A stretch of DNA of 64,000 bases from contig NZ_JAKUKA010000001.1 of NCBI RefSeq assembly GCF_023156195.1, positions 5,146,001 to 5,210,000 on the forward strand. The letters run 5' to 3'. Of the stretch, positions 29,580 to 39,380 are shown piece after piece. The translations under genes and the position numbers were made by a program. Under the pieces are notes generated by a model. The model worked only from the letters and a program-made list of their open reading frames with translations. It searched no databases and was not told where the DNA came from. Source of the stretch: Chitinophaga sedimenti. GTDB taxonomy: Bacteria > Bacteroidota > Bacteroidia > Chitinophagales > Chitinophagaceae. Every line of letters begins with the position of its first letter. The stretch's first letter is position 1.

Positions 29580-30589
29580 ATGAACCTGGATACCTGGAAA
29601 AGTATAGAATTTGCCCAACCCGGATTTTTCTGGCTGATGTTGCTCATCCCGGTCATGATCTGGTGGGAAATTTCAAGGCGCAAAAAACAGCAGGGCGCTA
29701 TGAACGTGTCGTCGCTGCAGGGTTTAAAAGGCCTGCCCGTTTCCTGGAAAGTGCGGCTCCGCCCGGTGCTGCTCGCATTACGCCTCCTCGCGCTCGCCGC
29801 GCTGGTAACAGCCCTGGCGCGTCCGCAAACGTCTAATACTTCTGAAAATATTAATAGTGAAGGCATCGATATCGTACTGAGCATCGATATTTCGGGCAGT
29901 ATGCTGGCCGAAGACCTGCAGCCCAACCGTATGGAAGCGGCTAAAAGGTGGCGCAGGACTTTATCGACAGTCGCATCAGTGACCGTATTGGCCTGGTGAT
30001 TTTTTCGGGAGAGAGCTTTACGCAGTGCCCCATCACCACAGATCATGCGGTGTTAAAATCGCAGCTTTCTCAAATACGCAGCGGTATGCTGGCCGATGGT
30101 ACGGCCATTGGTATGGGCCTGGCCACTGCGGTAGACCGCCTTCGCAGCAGCAAGGCTAAAAGTAAGATCATCATCTTACTCACCGATGGTGTAAACAACA
30201 TCGGGGCTGTGGATCCGCTCACCGCGCTGGAAATTGCGAAAGCATTTAAAGTACGCGTGTACACCATCGGAGTAGGTACGTACGGCAAAGCACCGTCGCC
30301 CGCCACGCTGCCCGATGGCACAGTGGTAATGCAAATGCAGGATGTGCAGATCGACGAGCCGCTGATGAAACAAATGGCAAAAGAAACCGGCGGTCAATAC
30401 TTCCGCGCTACCGATAATAAATCGCTGGCCAACATCTACCAGGAGATAGACAAACTGGAGCGTACCAAGGTCGAAATCACTTCCTATAAACGTTTCGCGG
30501 AACACTTCTTCCCACTTGCCATGTTGGCACTGGCCTGCATATTGCTCGAAACAGTACTGCGCTACACGGTTTTCCGTCGCCTGCCATAA
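29580..30589 (+). CDS. VWA-domain membrane protein, BatA/BatB-like (one frameshift)
   Basis: About 336 residues. N-terminal membrane helices (FFWLMLLIPVMIWWEI; LLALRLLALAALVTALA), a VWA domain with MIDAS DISGSM and IILLTDGVNNIGA, and a C-terminal helix (FFPLAMLALACILLETVLRY). This is the Aerotolerance/BatA layout. The break is in A4 at 29943-29946; five A give EAAKKVAQDFIDSR. The operon is thought to act in envelope stress tolerance; no target is known. Confidence 0.9.
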
Positions 30590-30624
30590 TAAAATCCGCT
30601 ACCTTTACGGCATTTTAATGGCAG

Positions 30625-31552
30625 ATGCAGGCACTCATATACAAATCAACGGGTAGCTGGTACGTGGCTAAAACCACCGAAGGTGAAACCTTACAGGCCC
30701 GGATGAAGGGCGTTTTCAAAATTGATGAGGACATTACCTCCACCAATCCTATCGCCGTGGGCGATGAGGTAACGCTTGTGCGGGAGGAGGGAGAGGCCGG
30801 CAATGCCATTATCACCGCTATAAGTGACCGCCGTAACTACATCGTGCGCAGCTCGCCGCATGGTAAGCATAAAAAGCATATTATTTCCGCTAACCTCGAT
30901 CAGGCTGCACTGGTGTGTACGGTGAAAGAACCGCGCACTTCCCAGGGCTTTATCGATCGTTTCCTCGTAACGGCCGCAGCCTATCATATTCCCGCCATAC
31001 TCGTCTTCAATAAAAAAGATCTGTACAAAGCGAAGGAAAGAGAAGTTCGAGCATTGGAAGGAGGTGTATGAGGCCATGGACTACAAAGTATTACTTGTAT
31101 CTGCCGAAAAGAAGGAAGGGATTGAAGAGCTGGTGGCATTGATGAAAGGCAAAACCACCTTGATGTCCGGCCACTCTGGCGTGGGTAAATCCTCGCTCAT
31201 TAACCAGATCATGCCGGGAAAGGAACTGAAGACCAAAGCTGTAAGCGGTTGGAGCGGTAAAGGTTTGCATACCACCACGTTCGCGGAAATGTTTGATTTG
31301 CCCTTCGGTGGCCGTTTAATTGATACGCCGGGCGTACGCGAGTTCGGGATCGTAGATATTGAAAAAACGGAACTGTCGCACTATTTTTTGGATATGCGCC
31401 CATATATTACAGCATGCCAGTTCAATAACTGTCTTCACATTAATGAGCCGGGGTGCGCGGTGCAGGTAGCGGTAAACGAAGGTAAAATTGATGTGGATCG
31501 CTTTGTGAGTTATGCATCCATGTTGGAGTCGATCGACGAAAAGCAGTATTAA
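30625..31552 (+). CDS. rsgA: Ribosome biogenesis GTPase RsgA (one frameshift)
   Basis: Circularly permuted GTPase in late 30S maturation. About 308 residues. OB-fold N-terminus (IVRSSPHGKHKKHIISANLD), G4 NKKD, G1 GHSGVGKSSLINQI, G3 DTPGVREFG and the C-terminal zinc site (CQFNNCLHINEPGC). The break near 31038-31043 needs a net +1/-2 change to join KEREK to FEHWKEVYEAMDYK. Its stop overlaps that of the small lipoprotein on the opposite strand by 4 bp. Confidence 0.93.
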
Positions 31553-31728
31553 TAACGACTCTTCCTTTTAAACAGGCCTTTTTTCGGTGGCCTGCTCATC
31601 TCATCTAACACTTTTTCCGCGCCCATGTTACGTTTTGGAGTAGGACAACCCGTTTTGGGCGTACGACAGCCGGCAGCCATTAACAATACGGCGGTCACTA
31701 TCAGCATATGTCGCATGCGGATTCTCAT
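31549..31728 (-). CDS. Small lipoprotein, 59 residues, basic C-terminus
   Basis: Signal peptide MRIRMRHMLIVTAVLLMAAG with lipobox MAAGC, then RTPKTGCPTPKRNMGAEKVL and a basic tail (PPKKGLFKRKSRY). ATG 31728; an internal ATG at 31716 also works. The TPKTGCP segment resembles SQKSGCP in the next small gene, suggesting a related pair. Mature length is only about 39 residues. No function known. Convergent and overlapping with rsgA. Confidence 0.65.
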   Translation of the reverse strand: MRIRMRHMLIVTAVLLMAAGCRTPKTGCPTPKRNMGAEKVLDEMSRPPKKGLFKRKSRY

Positions 31729-31750
31729 AGCAAATCTTATGAATAACGCG

Positions 31751-31900
31751 CTAAAACAGCTTATTCATATGTTTGGCGGCGCGTTTATTTTGTTTGGCGT
31801 TGTCGCCCGAGTAAAAATTATTGCCGGGACAGCCTGACTTCTGCGAAGCGCATCCTGTCGCCAGGAACGCGATCCATATTACTAGCAGCCACTTTTTCAT
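31751..31900 (-). CDS. Small lipoprotein, 49 residues
   Basis: Signal peptide MKKWLLVIWIAFLATGC (lipobox LATGC), then ASQKSGCPGNNFYSGDNAKQ and a short basic tail (KRAAKHMNKLF). Mature length about 33 residues. It shares the GC-x3-K-x-GCP pattern with the gene 22 bp further along on the same strand. Annotation pipelines would often miss it. Function unknown. Confidence 0.6.
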   Translation of the reverse strand: MKKWLLVIWIAFLATGCASQKSGCPGNNFYSGDNAKQNKRAAKHMNKLF

Positions 31901-31950
31901 AGGTGCAGGGAAGTTTAGAACTGCAATATAACGTTTTTTTATAACGCATC

Positions 31951-32465
31951 TTAGTCTTTAAACCAGCTGCTATACATCAGGTAGTTATTAGCGATGCGGT
32001 TAATTTCTCCACTGATCAGTTCTGGCTGATTTCTTTCACTTTCTTTGCCGGTACGCCTGCATAAATGCAACCTGCTTCTACTTTGGTGTTTTCCAGTACC
32101 ACGGCGCCCGCCGCAATAATGGTATTGCTGCCGATGTGTGCATTGTCCATAATAATGGCGCCCATGCCCACGAGTACATTGTCGTCGATAGTACAGCCGT
32201 GTACAATTGCGTTATGCCCGATAGACACATTATTCCCAATGATCGCCTTGGTTTTTTCGTACGTGCAGTGGATAACGGCGCCGTCCTGTACGTTCACTTT
32301 GTTGCCCATGCGGATGCTGTTCACATCGCCGCGCACCACGGCGTTGAACCAGATGCTGCAGTCATTGCCGGTAACTACGTCGCCTACGATAGTAGCGTTG
32401 GGGGCGATAAAACAGTTTTCTCCCAGCTGGGGATGTACGCCTTTAACAGGTAAAATAACGGGCAT
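31951..32465 (-). CDS. Gamma-carbonic-anhydrase-family protein (one frameshift)
   Basis: 171 residues restored. Left-handed beta-helix of hexapeptide repeats (APNATIVGDVVTG, IWFNAVVRGDVNSIRMGNKV, LVGMGAIIMDNAHIG). The zinc-ligand histidines are present: VIHCTYE, SIGHNAIVHGC. The family includes carbonic anhydrases and YrdA-like proteins of unsure activity. The break is at 32020-32024, where CCTGG (CCAGG on the coding strand) lost one base; repair gives EISQELISGEINRIANNYL. Divergent from the aminotransferase. Confidence 0.88.
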
Positions 32466-32530
32466 GTTTCTTTTTTAGATGGATCAAAGATAGGAACTAA
32501 CTTCGCATCCAATTAATGTAGTGTAGTGAA

Positions 32531-33719
32531 ATGAATAACAGGCAGCTTTTTTGCAGCACGTAGCGCAAACTTCGGACGCTCCGCTGGCGATTGAAATGGT
32601 GAAGGCGTCCGGCATGTACATGACCGATGCAACGGGTAAACAATACCGGATCTGATCGCGGGTATCAGCGTTTGCAACGTCGGGCATTGTCATCCTGCGG
32701 TGGTAACGGCGATCCAGGAGCAGGCGGCGTCCTATATGCACCTGCTGGTGTATGGAGAGTTTGTGCAGAGTCCGCAGGTAGCGTATGCAAAATTGTTGTC
32801 CGATCATTTACCGGAAGCGCTGAATTGCGTGTACTTCACCAACTCGGGCAGTGAAGCGACCGAAGGCGCCATGAAGCTGGCTAAAAGGCATACCGGCCGA
32901 ACGGAGATCATAGCTTTTAAAAACAGTTACCATGGCTCTACGCAAGGCTCCCTGAGCATTATGGGCGATGAATACTGGCGCAATGCCTACAGGCCGCTGT
33001 TGCCCGATGTGCAGCATTTAGATTATAATTCGTTTGATGCGCTGGAGCAGATCACTACACGTACTGCCTGCGTGATCGCTGAAACCGTGCAGGCTGAAGC
33101 CGGTGTGCGTCCGCCGCAACACGATTGGATGCAGGCACTGCGTAAGAAATGTACCGAAACAGGCACCTTATTAATTCTTGATGAAATTCAATGTGGGCTG
33201 GGCCGCAACGGTAGTTTATGGGCTTTTGAGCAATTCGGTGTAGTGCCGGATGTGCTCCTGCTCGGTAAGGCGTTGGGTGCAGGAATGCCGCTGGGCGCCT
33301 TTATCGCTTCAAAAGAAATTATGTGGAGCCTGACCAATAACCCTGTATTAGGACATATCACCACGTTTGGCGGCCATCCTGTAAGTTGTGCCGCGGGCAT
33401 GGCAGGTATGAAAGCCTTGCTGGAAGAAAATCTTATTGCTACCGTACATGCCAAAGGGCAGCTGTTCGTGCAGCAACTGCAGCATCCTTCTATTAAAGCG
33501 GTACGCTGCCCGGGCCTCATGCTCGCCGTTGAATTCGAAGATTTTGCATTTAACAAAAAGGTAATTGACTACTGCATCGCGCATGGCGTAATGACCGATT
33601 GGTTCCTGTTCGCGCCGGAGTGCCTGCGCATTGTGCCGCCGTTGATTATTTCAGAAGATGAAATAGGTAACGCCTGCAACATTATCCTGGAAGCCGCAAC
33701 CGCTTTGGCTAGCGCATAA
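32531..33719 (+). CDS. Class III PLP-dependent aminotransferase (two frameshifts)
   Basis: About 396 residues. Fold type I: NSGSEATEGAMKLAKRHTGR, LLILDEIQCGLGRNGSLWAF (PLP-ring Asp), the Schiff-base lysine in LLGKALGAGMPLGAF, and THFGGHPV-like TTFGGHPVSCAAGM. It resembles acetylornithine/4-aminobutyrate aminotransferases; the substrate is not determined. Breaks: T6 at 32547-32552 (seven restore NNRQLFLQHVAQTSD) and CCTGG read as CCGG at 32646-32649 (GKQYLDLIAGISVCN). Confidence 0.9.
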
Positions 33720-33746
33720 AAAAGCCCCCGAAAAATCAGGAGGCTT
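33716..33746 (-). terminator. Rho-independent terminator of the OmpA gene
   Basis: On the minus strand AAGCCTCC (33746-33739) pairs with GGGGGCTT (33729-33722; one G-T), followed by T-rich sequence from the A-run at 33718-33723. Confidence 0.75.
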
Positions 33747-33773
33747 ATCAAACGCTTATGAAGAATTAATGTT

Positions 33774-34456
33774 TTATTGCTTACCGGCGTCGTTCTTCGC
33801 GTCGGATTTCATTTTCTCGTTCGCGAAAATCGAGAACTCTACACGACGGTTCTGTGCGCGGTTTGCTTCAGAATCATTCGGTACTTTAGGCTGTGTTTCA
33901 CCATACCAGAACGTTTGCACCCTGCCCGCAGCTACACCCTGACCTTTCAGGAAAGTGGCCACTGCATTCGCGCGTCTTTCAGACAAGCTGTAGTTGTAGG
34001 AGTCGGTACCTTTGTCGTCGGTATGACCTTCTACACGAACGTAAGTGTCCGGGTATTTGTTCAGGATGTCGGCCAGTTCTTTAATATTGGTTTTCGCTTT
34101 GTCGGTCAGGTCCGATTTATCGAAACCAAATAAAACGCCCGAGTCGAAGGTAACGTTGATGCCTTCACCTACCCGTTCAACGGTGGCGTTGGGCACCTCG
34201 TTCTTTATCTCTTCGGCCTGTTTGTCCATTTTTTACCGATCAATACACCGGCTGTGCCACCTACTGCAGCACCAATAATAGCGCCGAGTGCAGTGTTACC
34301 TGCTGCACGACCAATTGCCGCACCGGCAGCCGCGCCACCGCTTGTACCGATTACCGCACCTTTGCCCGTGTTGTTCATACCGTTCCAGGTGTTACAGCTG
34401 CTGAACACGATTGTTCCCGCCAAAGCCGCTACCACCATAAGTTTCATTCGTTTCAT
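33774..34456 (-). CDS. OmpA-family lipoprotein with glycine-zipper domain (one frameshift)
   Basis: About 227 residues. Lipoprotein signal MKRMKLMVVAALAGTIVFSS then Cys, a glycine-zipper segment (GAVIGTSGGAAAGAAIGRAA), and a C-terminal OmpA peptidoglycan-binding domain (VRVEGHTDDKGTDSYNYSLS, ERRANAVATFLKGQG, NRRVEFSIFA). It tethers the outer membrane to peptidoglycan. The break is at T6 (34229-34234); one more base gives LIGKKMDKQAEEIKNEV. Confidence 0.9.
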
Positions 34457-34599
34457 CTTGGATGTGTTTTTTATTAAATGCTGCACTACGTATAGCCGCG
34501 CAAAGGTACAAAACAAAATCTTTGCCAGTTTCGGTTTTTAGTCACAATATGTTGATAAGCAAAACCTAAAAAATAGCAATTTGTAGTAATTGTTGGTTT

Positions 34600-35166
34600 T
34601 TAGTTGAATAAACCACCCAGTAATCCACCAAGGTCGCCACCGCCGCCTTCTTTCTGTTGCTTTGCGCCTTTGCTCAGCATCGCGGTCAGGTCCTGGAAAT
34701 CAACATCGCCATCGCCATCTTTATCCAGGCCCATTTTACCCAGCATGCCGCCCAGGCCGGATGCATTGCCGCCGGTAAGAGAGCTGAGGATATCGGGCAA
34801 ACTGAAGCTGCTGTCGCCCGGATCGTTGGTTTTTTTCACCAGCTTACCGAGCACGGCGGGGATCAGTGAGCCTGCCAGGGCAGATGCTGCACCGCTGTTC
34901 AGGCCAAATTTCTGTACCAGGCTGCCTACGAGGTTACCGGAAATGTTATTTACTACGGGATTGTGCTCGTTAGCCTCGGTTTTGCCGCTCAGCAGGCTCA
35001 ATACGCCCCTGGGTGTTTCCGTTGGCGAGCTCGTCCTGAGTCCGTTAGCTACCGCGCTGGAGGCTTCCCGGATAACCGCTTCGTTGTGTTCGTTGGGAAC
35101 GGCGGGGTTAGCTACCACCGACTCGCTGGCGGAGCTTTGCACCAATTGTAATAATTGATCTAACAT
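34600..35166 (-). CDS. DUF937/YidB-like protein with EF-hand-like loop
   Basis: 188 residues, intact, no signal peptide. The helical DUF937-like body is glycine/serine rich (NNISGNLVGSLVQKFGLNSG, AASALAGSLIPAVLGKLV). A calcium-type loop DKDGDGDVDFQDL lies near residue 150, before a glycine-rich tail (GGGGDLGGLLGGLFN). The combination of DUF937 and an EF-hand/dockerin-like loop occurs in Bacteroidota. Role unknown. Confidence 0.78.
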   Translation of the reverse strand: MLDQLLQLVQSSASESVVANPAVPNEHNEAVIREASSAVANGLRTSSPTETPRGVLSLLSGKTEANEHNPVVNNISGNLVGSLVQKFGLNSGAASALAGSLIPAVLGKLVKKTNDPGDSSFSLPDILSSLTGGNASGLGGMLGKMGLDKDGDGDVDFQDLTAMLSKGAKQQKEGGGGDLGGLLGGLFN

Positions 35167-35257
35167 AATTTTAGTATTTAGGGGGATTGATGGTGTTTTC
35201 GTATACAGTTACCGGCTTAGAAAACAACGCAGCTGTGGGGAAAGTTTACCAGGGCAT

Positions 35258-35301
35258 AAAAAAGGTTGATGTAATACCTGTTACGGTCATCACATCAACC
35301 T
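35258..35301 (-). terminator. Rho-independent terminator of prfA
   Basis: AGGTTGATGT (35263-35272) pairs perfectly with ACATCAACCT (35292-35301). On the minus strand it is followed by TTTTTTAT. The loop is 19 bases. Confidence 0.8.
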
Positions 35302-35318
35302 CAGCTATTTTGGTAAAA

Positions 35319-36383
35319 TTACTGCTGTCCTTTCATTTTTTCCGCATTCTCCGCAAACTGCAGCGCCTGAATCATATCCTGTATGTCACCGTTCATGAAG
35401 GCGTCCAGGTTGTATACGGTCATCCCGATACGGTGATCGGTTACACGACCCTGCGGATAGTTATAGGTGCGGATTTTAGCGGAGCGGTCGCCGGTGCTTA
35501 CCAGTGACTTACGCTGAGCGGCAATTGCGTCTTCGTGTTTGCGCACGGCTACTTCCCAGATACGGCTGCGCAGCATTTTCATCGCGATATCGCGGTTGCT
35601 GTGCTGGCTGCGGCCTTCCCGGCACTCCACGACCGTACCGGTAGGGATGTGCGTAAGGCGTACGGCCGATTCCGTTTTGTTTACGTGCTGGCCACCCGCG
35701 CCGGAAGAGCGGAAGGTGTCCATTTTAATGTCCGCCTCGCGGATTTCCACATCTACCTCATCGGCTTCGGGCAATATCGCCACGGTGGCGGCGGAGGTAT
35801 GTACGCGGCCGGAAGCCTCGGTGGCAGGTACGCGCTGTACGCGGTGTACGCCCGACTCAAACTTCAGGGTGCCGTATACATCGTCGCCGGTTACCTCGAG
35901 CACTACCTCTTTGTAGCCGCCCGCCGAACCGGGAGTTTCGTTCATTACCGCTACCTTCCAGCCCTTGTTTTCGCAATAGCGGAGGTACATGCGCAGCAGG
36001 TCGCCGGCAAAGAGGCTGGCCTCATCGCCGCCGGTGCCGGCGCGTATTTCAAGCTGAGCGTTACGCTCATCCTGGGGATCTTTCGGGATCAGCAGGTTAC
36101 GGATAGTGGCTTCCGCCTCCTCCTTCTGCTCGCTAAGAGACTCGGTTTCGGCCTTGGCCAGCTCCCGCATCTCTTCGTCGCCGCTTTCCAGTACTTCTTT
36201 GTTAAAGGCAATAGCGTCCAGCAGGTCGGTGTAAGCCTTATAGGCCTTCACGATCTTTTCCAGCTGGCGGTATTCCTTGCTGAATTTGGAAAACTGCTTG
36301 TTGTCGCTCACCACCTCGGGGTTGGTCAGCGCCAGCGATACCTGTTCAAAACGGCCTCTTATGGCCTCCAGTTTATCTATCAT
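35319..36383 (-). CDS. prfA: Peptide chain release factor 1
   Basis: Recognises UAA/UAG and triggers peptidyl-tRNA hydrolysis on the ribosome. 354 residues, intact. GGQ motif in SSGAGGQHVNKTESAVRL; domain 1 starts MIDKLEAIRGRFEQV; AGTGGDEASLFAGDLLRMY and HRVQRVPATEASGRVHTS are family blocks. The absence of any internal stop argues for RF1 and not a frameshift-controlled RF2. Confidence 0.97.
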   Translation of the reverse strand: MIDKLEAIRGRFEQVSLALTNPEVVSDNKQFSKFSKEYRQLEKIVKAYKAYTDLLDAIAFNKEVLESGDEEMRELAKAETESLSEQKEEAEATIRNLLIPKDPQDERNAQLEIRAGTGGDEASLFAGDLLRMYLRYCENKGWKVAVMNETPGSAGGYKEVVLEVTGDDVYGTLKFESGVHRVQRVPATEASGRVHTSAATVAILPEADEVDVEIREADIKMDTFRSSGAGGQHVNKTESAVRLTHIPTGTVVECREGRSQHSNRDIAMKMLRSRIWEVAVRKHEDAIAAQRKSLVSTGDRSAKIRTYNYPQGRVTDHRIGMTVYNLDAFMNGDIQDMIQALQFAENAEKMKGQQ

Positions 36384-36487
36384 GGTTATCTTTGATACCT
36401 GTTACGAATCCGCAAACCACTTTTCCGTTCCCGGGAAGGGGCTTGCAGGGTTGCAAAATTAACACCAATTCACGTAAATAGTACAGC

Positions 36488-37633
36488 ATGTCGGAATGGA
36501 TTAAGTTAACAGCCCCGGATATCTTTGACGGGCGCAGGTTTTAGGGCAGGATAAAGTTTTGGTGCTGCGGTCAAACGGCACGGTGGAGGCTATTATTGAC
36601 CGGTCGGAGGCAGGGGACAACATCCGGGAGTTTGGCGGCTGGCTTGGTCCCGGCTTCGTTAATACGCATTGTCACCTCGAATTGTCACATATGAAGGGCC
36701 GTATCCCGGAAAAAACCGGCTTGCCCGACTTCCTGACTACCGTAATGACACAACGCCAGCCCGATAGTCCGGAGCAGATCGCCGAAGCTGTTGACGTCGC
36801 GGAAGCAGCCATGTTGGATGCCGGCGTGGTGGCGGTCGGAGATATTTGTAATACGACCAATACCCTCCTCCAGAAACAAAAAGGAAATTTGTATTATCAC
36901 TCTTTTATAGAATGTATGGGCTTCGGGGATGCCAGCGCCGCCGCGCGGTTCGCGCCCATGCAGGAGGTGTATTCGGCCTTCCGCGGGCTGAACATGCCCG
37001 CTACACTGGTGCCGCACGCGCCATATTCCGTGTCGGCCCCTGTTCGGCATGTTAGCCGGTCTTGCTGAAACCAGCCCCATTACCATCCACAACCAGGAGT
37101 GTTTCGCGGAAAACATGCTCTACGAAACCCGTACCGGCGCCTTCCTCCAGTTTTATCAGAATTTTGGGATGGATATCAGCGGCTTCCGGGAAAGCGGGAA
37201 AACCAGTTTGCAGACCTACCTGCCTTATTTCCGGTCGCCGGGTAATATGCTGCTCGTTCATAACACCTTTACTTCGGAAGAGGACATCCTGTTCGCACAG
37301 TCATCAACAAAAAATATTTACTGGAGCCTTTGTCCCAACGCCAATATTTATATCGAGGACACACTGCCCTATCTCGCGCTGTTCCGCAAACATGGTTGTA
37401 AAATGACCGTGGGCACAGATAGCCTCGCCTCCAATCATCAGCTATCTGTCTGGGAAGAAGTAAAAACGCTGCATGAGCACCATATGGAAATTCCCCTCAG
37501 CGAGATTTTAAACTGGGCTACGCTGAACGGCGCGGAAGCACTGGGTATTGCAGACACCTTCGGCAGTTTCGAAAAAGGGAAACGTCCGGGTGTGGTAAAC
37601 GTAGACAAAGAGAGCAAAAGCGTGCGGATTTAA
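36488..37633 (+). CDS. Amidohydrolase-family deaminase-like enzyme (two frameshifts)
   Basis: About 382 residues. TIM-barrel metal hydrolase of the chlorohydrolase/deaminase group: NTHCHLELSHMKGRIPEKTG (HxH metal site), PHAPYSVS, ITIHNQE, LCPNANIYIED and GTDSLASNHQLSVWEEV (metal Asp). Possible substrates are adenosine-like or guanine-like compounds; none can be chosen. ATG 36488. Breaks: T4 at 36539-36542 (one lost; FDGRRFLGQDKVLVL) and a net +1/-2 change at GGCCCC (37035-37040; SAPLFGMLAGLAE). Confidence 0.85.
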
Positions 37634-37661
37634 GTTAATTTGCACCGGCATAACTACTACT

Positions 37662-38796
37662 ATGAACGAGTTTTTGAACAGAGATTTTTTCGGCAACCCT
37701 ATACAGGATTACCTGATCGTGGCGGGCGTTGTTTTGTTGGTATTGATTATCCGGCGTGTACTGTCCAAATGGGTGGCGTCGTTATCGTTCAATTTCATTA
37801 AAGGCTGGACGCCATCGCTCAAACGTAGCGACTTCGTAGACCTGCTGGTGCGTCCGCTGGAATATCTACTGGTGTTCGTGGCCTTTATGCTCACCATTAA
37901 CCGACTGCATTTTCCGCCGCAGCTGGACTTTACGATCTATCGTAAAATGCACTCCGTTACGGTAAACGGTACGGCCGTGCAGCAAATGAACACACTGACC
38001 ATTCACGATGTACTTACCACTTTGCTGGAGCTTACCGTAAGCCTGTGTTTTATCTGGATCTTCTTACGACTGATCGATTTCGTGGCGTTGGTGCTGGAAG
38101 CAAAAGCAGATCTGACGGAAGATAAAACCGATAACCAGTTCGTCAGCTTCTTTAGCGATTTTTTTAAGGCGATTGTGATGATTATCGGCGCGCTGATCGT
38201 GATCCGCGTACTGTTTGGTCAAACACTGGTAGAAAAGCTGGTGGCGGGCCTGGGTATCGGTGCGGCGGCGCTTGCACTGGCCGCCAAGGAAAGTATCGAA
38301 AATCTTATCGGTTCCTTTATTATCTTTTCCGACCGGCCTTTCCGCGTAGGTGATTTTGTGAAGGTAGACAGCTACCAGGGCACGGTGGAAAAGATCGGTT
38401 TGCGCAGCACACGTTTACGCACTGTGGAAAAAACATACGTGACCGTGCCGAATAAAAAGATGGTAGACAGTGTGCTGGATAACCTGTCGCTGCGCACGCA
38501 GCAACGCGCCGCAATACGGGTGGAAGCGGCTGCCGATACGCAGGCCGATAAACTGGAAAGGGTGATCAAAGACATCCAGCAATACCGGAGTTACATAAAA
38601 ATATAGAACCCGATTACGTGGTGAACCTGAACGACTTCACGAAGGATTCATATGTAATTCAGGTGATCTACCTCACCTACATCTGGATGGCGGGCGTTAC
38701 AACGCCCTGCGCGAAGATGTGAACCTGGCGATCATGCGTTCGCTGGAAGAGCATGGTGTAAAGCTGGCCGCGAAGGCGGAGACATCAGGTAACTAA
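37662..38796 (+). CDS. MscS-family mechanosensitive channel (two frameshifts)
   Basis: About 378 residues. Membrane helices near residues 17-32, 68-84, 118-140 and 165-183, then the pore helix and beta domain: GIGAAALALAAKESIENLIG, SDRPFRVGDFVKVDSYQGTV, RSTRLRTVEKTYVTVPNKKM. It releases solutes on hypo-osmotic shock. Breaks: CCTGG read as CCGG at 38585-38588 (restores QQYLELHKNIEPDYVV) and one lost C near 38690 (LTYHLDGGRYNALRED). Terminator at 38801. Confidence 0.9.
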
Positions 38797-38800
38797 ACGA

Positions 38801-38835
38801 AAAAAGCTGCAAGGATTACCTGCAGCTTTTTTTTA
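38801..38835. terminator. Bidirectional terminator
   Basis: AAAAAGCTGCA (38801-38811) pairs with TGCAGCTTTTT (38821-38831), with T-runs on both strands. It serves the MscS gene (+) and the thioredoxin-like gene (-). Confidence 0.9.
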
Positions 38836-38850
38836 TGTTGATGCGATAAA

Positions 38851-39367
38851 CTATTTATCGTTGTTCCGCATGATTACCTGTGCAAGTGCATCTTCCAGGC
38901 TTCCGTTGGGCTCGCCGGAAATACGGCCAACCTCTTTACCTTCCTGGAGCACCAATACGGTGGGTGCCTTTTTCACCTTGTAGGCCTGGTCGGCATCGGT
39001 ACCACTTTGCTGGTTCTGATCTACCGTATAGGCTTCAAAGTTAGCGTCGGGCACACTGGCCAGGATCATTACCTTATAGAATTGAGGCAGCAGTTTTTTG
39101 CTGGAAGCGTCCCAGGTGCTGGCTACCGCTACGAATTTATATTTGGTGTTGTTTGCTTTAATCACGTTTACAGGTACTTCCTTTGCTTCGTACCGGTTAA
39201 TGCCGGTGTGGAACCATGCCAGCTCCCTGGTCGTTGGTCATTGTTTTCAGGTCTACCTTGCCTTTCATGATCTTAGAGCCATCCGCTGCTTTGCCGGCCT
39301 GGGTCTGCGCCATTACTACGGAAGACAGGAGTAAGCCGCAGCCTGCCAGTATTGTCTTTAATCGCAT
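38851..39367 (-). CDS. Exported thioredoxin-like protein lacking CxxC (one frameshift)
   Basis: About 171 residues. Signal peptide MRLKTILAGCGLLLSSVVMA. The thioredoxin-like fold is visible in YKFVAVASTWDASSKKLLPQ, ANFEAYTVDQNQ, YKVKKAPTVLVLQEGKEVGR (cis-Pro after KKA). The active-site position reads STWDASSKKL with no cysteine, so it cannot do thiol-disulphide exchange in the usual way. The break near 39225-39229 is an extra G at CCAGGG; repair gives DQELAWFHTGINRYEAKEV. It may be a redox-inert binding protein. Confidence 0.75.
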
Positions 39368-39380
39368 GATGTATTAATTT

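Noticed and set aside
31571-31600. CAGGCC/GGCCTG hairpin as rsgA terminator
   Set aside because: It lies inside the small lipoprotein gene on the other strand and no T-run follows the stem.
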